From positions 248,001 through 312,000 of the forward strand of contig NZ_JBGFGN010000162.1 in NCBI RefSeq assembly GCF_041224595.1: a DNA stretch of 64,000 nucleotides. Direction: 5' to 3'. Source of the stretch: Donghicola sp041224595 (GTDB lineage Bacteria > Pseudomonadota > Alphaproteobacteria > Rhodobacterales > Rhodobacteraceae). Position numbers and translations under genes: made by a program. A model generated the notes under the pieces. It was given only the letters and a program-made list of their open reading frames with translations, did not search any database and was not told where the DNA came from. Below, in pieces: positions 58,505 to 64,000 of the stretch (its first letter is position 1; the number at the start of each line of letters is the position of its first letter).

Positions 58505-58885
58505 ATGACTGAACTCATGGCAGAATTGCAGAACCTAAAGCGCCCGAAACTCCTGATGTCTGCTGCAAAAGCAGGGGGAGCGATGTATCACCGTGATCAT
58601 CACTTGTCGCGCATTCTGGGCCAGATCGCTCCTGATTGTATTCAAAAAATTCTCCGATTGTTGCTGATTCAAGAACAAGAGTTGGAGACCCAACGCAAAA
58701 CGGGCAACGCGGAATATCGCGCTGCCCGTCATGTAGAGGTTCTGATTGCATTACGATCCGAGGCCACCCGGTGGCAAGCCGCGCAACAAGAAAATCAGGT
58801 AAAAGCGTCCGGCATGGAGGCTTTCTTTTCGGCCACATATGCTGCCAATGCCTCGTTGATGGCGGGGTCCAGCGCGGGCTGCTGA
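58505..58885 (+). CDS. DUF6477 family protein with C-terminal extension antisense to mttB
   Basis: 126 residues. LKRPKLLMSAAKAGGAMYHRDHHLSRIL and YRAARHVEVLIALRSEA (shown from the segments RPKLLMSAAKAG and ARHVEVLIALRSE) match DUF6477, small alphaproteobacterial proteins of unknown role, usually about 100 residues. A GGAGAG site precedes the ATG. The last 30 codons overlap the end of the convergent mttB gene by 91 bp and are probably non-functional extension or a lost stop. It is divergent from the DUF6456 gene. Confidence 0.72.
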   Translation: MTELMAELQNLKRPKLLMSAAKAGGAMYHRDHHLSRILGQIAPDCIQKILRLLLIQEQELETQRKTGNAEYRAARHVEVLIALRSEATRWQAAQQENQVKASGMEAFFSATYAANASLMAGSSAGC

Positions 58886-60339
58886 TAGTCGGACAGCATC
58901 TTCTTGACCTTGATGCTGGCGAGCGTCTGGGTGTCACGCGCGCCTTCTTCGTACCATGTCTCGAAGGGCTTGTAGTCCAGAACATTGGTGCGCCAGAAGG
59001 CGTCTTTGAAGTTCGCCTGTGTGTGGGCACATCCCAAATAGTGACCACCCGGGCCGACTTCGCGAATAGCGTCCATCGCTTGGGCGTTCTCGTCGAACTT
59101 CACGCCCTCGGCGATGCGGTGCAGCACGCCAAGCTGGTCGGCGTCCATTACGAACTTCTCGTAAGATGACACCAGACCGCCTTCGAGCCAGCCGCACGAG
59201 TGCAGCATAAAGTTTACGCCACCCATCAGGGCTGCGTTCAGGGTGTTCGCGGTTTCATATGCAGCCTGCGCATCAGGCAGCTTGGAGCCACAAAGGCTAC
59301 CACCCGAACGGAACGGCAGACCCAGACGGCGCGCCAACTGGCCTGCACCATACAGGATCAGGCTCGCTTCGGGAGTACCGAAGGTCGGTGCACCAGAGTT
59401 CATGTCGATCGACGACACAAAAGTACCAAAGATCACAGGGGCGCCCTGACGGATCAACTGGCTGTAGGCGATGCCGGCCAGAACCTCTGCCAGAACCTGT
59501 GTCAGCGTGCCAGCCACCGAAACAGGCGCCATCGCACCGCCCACAATGAACGGCGAAATGATGCAGCCCTGACCAGCTTCGGCATAGACCTCCAGCGCAC
59601 CCATCATCACGTCATCGAAGGTCATCGGCGAGTTGATGTTGATGAGCGACGTCATAACCGCGTTATTTTGCACGAACTCTTTGCCGAACAGGATTTCCGA
59701 CATTTCAACCGAGTCGCGCGCACGGCTGGGTTCGGTCACAGAGCCCATGTACGGCTTGTCCGACAGGGTCATGTGCGCCATCAGCATGTCGAGGTGACGC
59801 TTGTTCACGGGCACATCGGTGGGTTCGCAAACCGTTCCGCCCGAATGGTGCAGCCATTTGGACATGTAGCCAAGCTTCACGAAATTGCGGAAGTCATCCA
59901 TGGTCGCGTAGCGGCGCCCACCTTCGAGGTCACGCACGAAGGGCGGACCGTAGACAGGCGCCAGAACAAGGTTCTTGCCGCCAATTTCCACGTTCCGTTC
60001 GGGGTTGCGCGCGTGTTGGGTGTAGCTCGACGGTGCGGTTTCGCAGAGCTTGCGGGCCAGACCACGGGGAATACGCACGCGCTCGCCCTGAACGTCGGCA
60101 CCAGCATCACGCCAGCGCTCCAGCGCCTTGGGGTTCTCGGGGAAATTCACGCCGACCTCTTCGAGCAGGGTCTCGGCGTTGTATTCGATGATTTCCAGCG
60201 CTTCTTCGGTCAGTACTTCGAACAAGGGGATATTGCGTTCGATGAACTTGGCGCTTTCGATACGGACTGCGGTGCGTTCTGCCCGGCGGGCTGCGCCGCC
60301 ACCCCCACGTGCGCGTTTGCGGGTCGCTGTCTCGGTCAT
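58795..60339 (-). CDS. MttB family (trimethylamine methyltransferase-like, non-pyrrolysine)
   Basis: 514 residues from the ATG at 60339, which has GGAGG 8 bases upstream; the frame is open beyond but without features. The protein is a TIM barrel of COG5598: AETLLEEVGVNFPENP, GGTVCEPTDVPVNKRHLDM, GCIISPFIVGGAMAPVSVAG and GGHYLGCAHTQANFKDAFWR (in parts) are family motifs. The frame has no in-frame amber codon, so it is of the pyrrolysine-free type; members such as MtgB demethylate glycine betaine or related quaternary amines with a corrinoid protein. No corrinoid partner is in this window, so the substrate is open. Confidence 0.9.
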   Translation of the reverse strand: MTETATRKRARGGGGAARRAERTAVRIESAKFIERNIPLFEVLTEEALEIIEYNAETLLEEVGVNFPENPKALERWRDAGADVQGERVRIPRGLARKLCETAPSSYTQHARNPERNVEIGGKNLVLAPVYGPPFVRDLEGGRRYATMDDFRNFVKLGYMSKWLHHSGGTVCEPTDVPVNKRHLDMLMAHMTLSDKPYMGSVTEPSRARDSVEMSEILFGKEFVQNNAVMTSLININSPMTFDDVMMGALEVYAEAGQGCIISPFIVGGAMAPVSVAGTLTQVLAEVLAGIAYSQLIRQGAPVIFGTFVSSIDMNSGAPTFGTPEASLILYGAGQLARRLGLPFRSGGSLCGSKLPDAQAAYETANTLNAALMGGVNFMLHSCGWLEGGLVSSYEKFVMDADQLGVLHRIAEGVKFDENAQAMDAIREVGPGGHYLGCAHTQANFKDAFWRTNVLDYKPFETWYEEGARDTQTLASIKVKKMLSDYQQPALDPAINEALAAYVAEKKASMPDAFT

Positions 60340-60535
60340 TCGTGGAACCTCCAATTCGTGCGCAATCGCGCATGTTTGGACCAGTATATACCCTGCGTGA
60401 TCGCTGCGGGGATTTAAGGTTTGCGTCCTCTCCGTCGCGAAAGCGACATTTAGTGAAGGTGAACCTACCAAAACACTATCACAACCCGCTCTGCTTCCCC
60501 TTGCCTAAAATGTGATCTCGCCCTAATGGGTGGCC

Positions 60536-62098
60536 ATGACACAGCATGAAGCCCTCCTCATCATCGACTTTGGCTCTCAGGTCACGCAGCTGATTGCGCG
60601 CCGCCTGCGCGAGCTGAACGTCTACTGCGAAATTCGCCCCTACCAGAACGTGACCGCGGACAGCATCCGCGAGCTCGCACCCAAGGCCGTCATCCTGTCT
60701 GGCGGCCCTGACAGCGTCACCCGTGACGGCAGCCCCCGCGCCCCTCAGGAACTGTTCGAGATGGGCCTGCCCATCTTTGGTATCTGCTATGGCCAACAGG
60801 TCATGATGGAGCAGCTGGGTGGCAAGGTCGAAGGCGGCCACCACGCCGAATATGGCCGTGCCTTTGTGACCCCCGCCGAAGGCCACAAGCTGGACGGCAT
60901 CTTTGCCGGTCTCTTTACCCAAGAGAACAAAGAACAAGTCTGGATGAGCCACGGGGACCGCGTCACCAAGATCGCCCCCGGTTTCGAGATTGTCGCAACC
61001 TCGCCCAACGCGCCGTATGCCATGGTCGCCGACGAGGATCGCCAGTTCTACGCTGTGCAATTCCACCCCGAGGTGCACCACACCCCGAACGGCAAAATCA
61101 TGCTCGAGAACTTTGTTCGCAAAGCGGGTTTCACCGGTGACTGGACCATGGCCGCCTACCGAGAAGAAGCGATCAAAGCCATCCGCGAGCAGGTTGGCGA
61201 CAAGCAGGTCATCTGTGGTCTGTCGGGCGGCGTTGACAGCTCGGTCACCGCGATCCTGCTGCACGAAGCGATCGGCGACCAGCTGACCTGTGTATTCGTG
61301 GACCACGGCCTGCTGCGTCTGAACGAAGCCGAAGAAGTCGTGGCGATGTTCCGCGACAACTACAACATCAAGCTGATTCACGCGGACGAAGCTGACCTGT
61401 TCATCGGCGCGCTCGAAGGCGTGTCTGACCCCGAGGTCAAGCGCAAGACCATCGGCAAGCTCTTCATCGACGTGTTCCAAAAGCACGCCGACACCATCGA
61501 AGGTGCCGAGTTCCTTGCCCAAGGCACTCTGTATCCCGACGTGATCGAGTCGGTCTCGTTCTCTGGCGGTCCCTCGGTCACCATCAAGTCGCACCACAAC
61601 GTGGGCGGTCTGCCGGAAAAGATGGGCCTGAAACTGGTCGAGCCCCTGCGCGAGCTGTTCAAAGACGAAGTCCGCGCCCTTGGCCGCGAACTGGGTCTGC
61701 CCGCCAGCTTCATCGGTCGTCACCCCTTCCCTGGGCCGGGTCTCGCGATCCGCTGCCCTGGCGAGATCACCCGCGAGAAGCTGGAGATCCTGCGCAAGGC
61801 CGATGCGGTCTACATCGACCAGATCCGCAAGCACGGTCTGTACGATGACATCTGGCAGGCATTCGTGGCGATCCTTCCTGTCCGCACCGTTGGTGTTATG
61901 GGCGATGGCCGCACCTACGACTACGCATGCGCCCTGCGCGCCGTGACCTCGGTCGATGGGATGACGGCGGATTACTACCCCTTCACCCACGAATTCCTCG
62001 GCGAAACCGCCACGCGGATCATCAACGAGGTCAAGGGCATCAACCGGTGCACCTACGACATCACCTCGAAGCCTCCGGGCACCATCGAGTGGGAATAA
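60536..62098 (+). CDS. guaA: GMP synthase (glutamine-hydrolysing)
   Basis: 520 residues from ATG 60536 (a GTG two codons earlier is possible). N-terminal glutaminase: ILSGGPDSV, the nucleophile C84 in FGICYGQQVM, and HPEVHHT. The ATP pyrophosphatase P-loop is LSGGVDSSV, and the C-terminal dimerisation domain ends ITSKPPGTIEWE, the family's own end. It converts XMP to GMP. It stands alone with its own terminator. Confidence 0.98.
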   Translation: MTQHEALLIIDFGSQVTQLIARRLRELNVYCEIRPYQNVTADSIRELAPKAVILSGGPDSVTRDGSPRAPQELFEMGLPIFGICYGQQVMMEQLGGKVEGGHHAEYGRAFVTPAEGHKLDGIFAGLFTQENKEQVWMSHGDRVTKIAPGFEIVATSPNAPYAMVADEDRQFYAVQFHPEVHHTPNGKIMLENFVRKAGFTGDWTMAAYREEAIKAIREQVGDKQVICGLSGGVDSSVTAILLHEAIGDQLTCVFVDHGLLRLNEAEEVVAMFRDNYNIKLIHADEADLFIGALEGVSDPEVKRKTIGKLFIDVFQKHADTIEGAEFLAQGTLYPDVIESVSFSGGPSVTIKSHHNVGGLPEKMGLKLVEPLRELFKDEVRALGRELGLPASFIGRHPFPGPGLAIRCPGEITREKLEILRKADAVYIDQIRKHGLYDDIWQAFVAILPVRTVGVMGDGRTYDYACALRAVTSVDGMTADYYPFTHEFLGETATRIINEVKGINRCTYDITSKPPGTIEWE

Positions 62099-62107
62099 CC
62101 CAATTCC

Positions 62108-62136
62108 AAGCCGCCCCGAGCCGGGCGGCTTTTTCT
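62108..62136 (+). terminator. Terminator of guaA
   Basis: Stem AAGCCGCCC / GGGCGGCTT, loop CGAGCC, followed by TTTCTTT, 10 bp after the stop. Confidence 0.9.
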
Positions 62137-62211
62137 TTGCGCTCTTATGAACAGGTGCTGCAACCACCCCCCTCAAGTCGCTGACTCAGCAAGCTCTGAA
62201 ACGGGATCTAA

Positions 62212-62220
62212 GGTTGCAGG
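62212..62220. repeat. Target-site duplication of the IS element, left copy
   Basis: GGTTGCAGG, repeated exactly at 63308-63316, directly outside the inverted repeats. Nine bases is the duplication length of the IS903 group. Confidence 0.85.
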
Positions 62221-63307
62221 GGGCTTGTTGCACATATCGGTGAGAGGGATTCATCTCGGGAATCCTGATGGATAGTATGCCCAAACCTGCCAACACCCGC
62301 TACCGCACGACGAACTGGTCCGACTATAGCGCCTCCCTGAAACGGCGAGGATCGCTATCCATCTGGTTCGATCCGGCAATGCCTTGGAAAGCAGGCCGAA
62401 GTGGCAAGCGTGGTCACCCTCAAACCTTCTCCGACAGCGCGGTTCAGACCTGTCTCACGCTGAAAGTCCTGTTCGGCCTGCCGCTTCGGCAGACCGTCAG
62501 TCTGGTCGCAAGTCTTATCGAGATGGCCGAGCTCGACTGGCCCGTACCTGACTATTCGACGTTGTGCCGACGTCAGGCTCGGATGCAGGTGCAGATCCCG
62601 TATCGGCGCTCCAGTCAGCCTATGAATCTCCTGATCGACAGCACCGGCATTCGTTTTCGCGGCGACGGCGAATGGCTCTCGCGCAAGCATGGCGCGACGC
62701 GCAGACGCGAATGGCGCAAGGTGCATCTGGCGATGGATACCACAACGGGCGACATTCGCGCGGTCGAGTTCACCTCGAGCAGGCAGGGCGACAGCCCGGT
62801 CCTGCCGGAGCTCCTGGTGCAGATCCCGGCGGGCGAAGAAATCGAAACCGTCACCGCCGATAGCGCCTATGACACGCGCCGCTGCCATGCCGCGATCCTC
62901 GAGCATGGAGCCGACCCGATCATCCCGATCCGACGTAACGGGCGCGCCTGGAAACCCGATTGCCCCGCCGCGAGATCTCGAAACGAGATCCTGCGAGCGA
63001 CACGATGTCTGGGTCGGTCCATCTGGAAGAAATGGGCCGGCTATCACGCCCGAAGTCGCGTCGAAGCACAGCCTCTCGGGACATTGGCTTCGCGCAATGC
63101 CCTGCCGGCCAGTGGATGAATCGCCTCAAGCTTTTCAGCGACCGGATCTTGTCACGTGACCCTGATCGTCAGACCGCAGAAATCCAAATCCGCATCGCCA
63201 TCATGAACCGCTGCTCGGCCCTGGGAAGGGCCGAGATCCAAGCCGTCGCCTGAAGCTTGCGGGGAAAGGGGCGGATCATCTTGGCGTCCAATTAGCGCAA
63301 CAAGGCC
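62221..63307 (+). mobile_element. IS5-family (IS903-group) insertion sequence, 1087 bp
   Basis: The ends form an imperfect 20-bp inverted repeat: left GGGCTTGTTGCACATATCGG, right (reverse complement) GGCCTTGTTGCGCTAATTGG, 15 of 20 identical. Both resemble the IS903 end (GGCTTTGTTG). Exact 9-bp direct repeats flank the element, so it moved here as a unit and has not been rearranged since. The single transposase gene inside is interrupted by an extra 44 bases near its 3' end; without these the element would be 1043 bp, close to the usual size of the group. It sits between guaA and an AT-richer accessory stretch. Confidence 0.9.
62268..63253 (+). pseudogene. IS903-type transposase, frameshifted by a 44-bp insertion
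   Basis: The first 267 codons read as a complete DDE transposase of the IS903 group: NWSDYSASLKRRGSLSIWFD at the start, catalytic D124 in LLIDSTGIRF, D198 in TADSAYDTRR and E266 in ARSRVEA. Directly after E266-A267 an expected K-M-N-R-L-K is replaced: 47 bases (63069-63115) stand where one lysine codon should be, and the family sequence (MNRLKLFSDRILSRDPDRQ, then TAEIQIRIAIMNRCSALGRA) resumes in another frame at 63116. The present product would stop at 63119. All three catalytic residues remain but the C-terminal helix is lost, so activity is unlikely. Confidence 0.85.
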
Positions 63308-63316
63308 GGTTGCAGG
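63308..63316. repeat. Target-site duplication of the IS element, right copy
   Basis: GGTTGCAGG, identical to 62212-62220. Confidence 0.85.
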
Positions 63317-63611
63317 GGACAGATTCTCTGTAGGAAGGCCGCTTAGCCCCGAGAATTCTTTTCGCGGCAAAGAAGTATCACGTCGGTACAAATTTTAGCA
63401 CTTTCTCGGCTCGATATATCCAGATTCAAATTGATAAATTTACTTTCATCATGAACTAGTATTTCTGCAAAAGGAGGACGAGAAAGCAGGAAAAAGAGAT
63501 GAAATTGCGGATCGGCCTACATGTTTACAAAGCACCTTTTGCGCTACACCTTACCGTCGTTTGTAAATAAATATCAAAACTAAACTATTCCGCGCGACGC
63601 GAAGCCGACAT
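63317..63611 (+). other. AT-rich region upstream of the SxtJ-type gene
   Basis: About 300 bp with clearly lower GC than the core genome. It contains an isolated strong ribosome-site-like AGGAGG (63472-63477) and a short frame from ATG 63499 (MKLRIGLHVYKAPFALHLTV, 23 codons) which I do not consider a supported gene. No terminator or RNA is evident. It probably holds the promoter of the following genes. Confidence 0.45.
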
Positions 63612-63839
63612 ATGTTCGCACCTTGCGCAAAACATGTTGAAATCACCGCAAACACATTGAATAACTGCTTCCATCGGCACGGTCCTGATTACAGCTTGGG
63701 CGCATACCGATGGAAATATGAATACGCACGAAGGCATCGCGCAACTTTTGACGAGTGCTTTTTACAAAACCTTCCCTTCGGAACGCCAGTCCGAATTAAC
63801 AATTGCTTTAACGATTTTTACTCTGAGGATTACCCGTGA
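63612..63839 (+). CDS. Short hypothetical protein coupled to the SxtJ-type gene
   Basis: 75 codons from ATG 63612. The protein has four cysteines and an aromatic, basic middle (GAYRWKYEYARRHRATFD). I do not recognise it. Its TGA overlaps the GTG start of the next gene as GTGA, which suggests a true translated end. No strong ribosome site precedes the ATG, and the frame is closed at 63566, so it may be a small gene or the remnant 3' end of a larger one. Confidence 0.35.
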   Translation: MFAPCAKHVEITANTLNNCFHRHGPDYSLGAYRWKYEYARRHRATFDECFLQNLPFGTPVRINNCFNDFYSEDYP

Positions 63840-64000
63840 AACTCCCTGACGTAGAATTACCATCGAACCGGAAGTTCGGTTTCTTTTTCACTTTTGTGTT
63901 TTTGGTTATTGCTTGGCGCCTATTCACTACAGGTTCTGCCGCGCTCGGATACCTGAGTTTGATCGTTGCAGCAGTGTTCCTGCTGGTCACAATGATCAAG
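63836..64000 (+). CDS. SxtJ family membrane protein (3' end outside window)
   Basis: 55 codons from GTG 63836 are visible. The start KLPDVELPSNRKFGFFF and the two hydrophobic segments (TFVFLVIAWRLF and AALGYLSLIVAAVFLLVTMI) match the SxtJ family (small membrane proteins first named in saxitoxin clusters but common in polysaccharide and carbamoyltransferase loci). The S-N-R-K-F-G motif before the first helix is the main evidence. In many genomes the gene follows a NodU-type carbamoyltransferase and precedes a DUF5989 protein; those would lie to the right or are absent here. Low GC marks it as accessory. Confidence 0.7.
   Translation, partial: MKLPDVELPSNRKFGFFFTFVFLVIAWRLFTTGSAALGYLSLIVAAVFLLVTMIK

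Noticed and set aside
60479..62176. Minus-strand open frame of 565 codons opposite guaA
   Set aside because: Complete shadow of guaA; no plausible protein.
63499..63570. 23-codon frame MKLRIG... after AGGAGG
   Set aside because: The ribosome site is more than 20 bases from the ATG and the peptide has no recognisable feature.
1..64000. CRISPR arrays, prophage, integrative element attachment sites, rRNA and tRNA genes
   Set aside because: Reading through the gaps showed no regular spaced repeats, no phage structural genes, no integrase and no cloverleaf sequence.

Overview
The window reads as a chromosomal segment of an alphaproteobacterium of the family Rhodobacteraceae (Roseobacter group). 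This rests on gene content and order: a fused ispDF gene, the dusB-ntrB-ntrC-ntrY-ntrX-trkA-trkH-hfq-hflX string, an sqdB-sqdD-sqdC sulfolipid operon, class II DAHP synthase, DUF6456 and DUF6477 proteins, a non-pyrrolysine MttB homologue, and high-GC codon use throughout. Almost all of it is core or near-core chromosome. Only the last 1.8 kb (from about 62.2 kb) is clearly accessory: an IS903-type insertion sequence followed by AT-richer DNA that enters an SxtJ-type gene.

Layout. 0-4 kb: DUF502 protein (cut by the window edge), pseudouridine catabolism pair psuG/psuK, and two divergent metal-transport-like genes (DUF4198 and HupE/UreJ) whose 5' ends overlap. 4.3-6.1 kb: rpsB-tsf. 6.4-7.2 kb: a LuxR solo. 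7.7-15.3 kb: the complete phosphate regulon module phoR, pstSCAB, phoU, phoB on the minus strand, with a Pho box before pstS and a weaker one before phoR. 15.3-19.6 kb: gamma-carbonic anhydrase, gmk, yicC, a PAS protein and DAHP synthase. 19.8-27.3 kb: a GlxA-type regulator, a PQQ-type sugar dehydrogenase, and a branched-chain-amino-acid-type ABC transporter whose second permease is split in two. 27.3-29.8 kb: HerA-like ATPase, an intergenic region with two candidate small RNAs, and an IalB protein. 29.9-35 kb: envelope genes (ketosynthase, acyl carrier protein, LpxD homologue, L,D-transpeptidase, MepK-like peptidase). 35.2-38.1 kb: sulfoquinovosyl lipid synthesis. 38.1-49.9 kb: hflX, hfq, trkHA, ntrXY, ntrCB and dusB, all on the minus strand. 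50.1-55.3 kb: ispDF, pgpA, pncC-like, ratA, hpt, lipA, peroxiredoxin. 55.4-62.1 kb: oxyR, VIT1 transporter, DUF6456 and DUF6477 proteins, mttB homologue, guaA. 62.2-64 kb: IS element and accessory DNA.

How the parts work together. The pst/pho block is a self-regulating phosphate uptake system; its PhoR copy has no visible membrane segment. The ntr block holds two nitrogen two-component systems, and both response regulators lack the GAFTGA sigma-54 contact loop. The LdtD-like and MepK-like proteins would make and cut 3-3 peptidoglycan cross-links. The ketosynthase/ACP/LpxD trio looks like a dedicated acyl supply and transfer set for an envelope lipid. OxyR, a peroxiredoxin and an iron/manganese transporter sit together.

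I found no CRISPR array, prophage, rRNA or tRNA. The points most worth checking are the two tandem small-RNA candidates at 28.88-29.11 kb, the livM split at 26,683, the IS element with an internal 44-bp insertion, and the SxtJ-type island cut off by the right edge.
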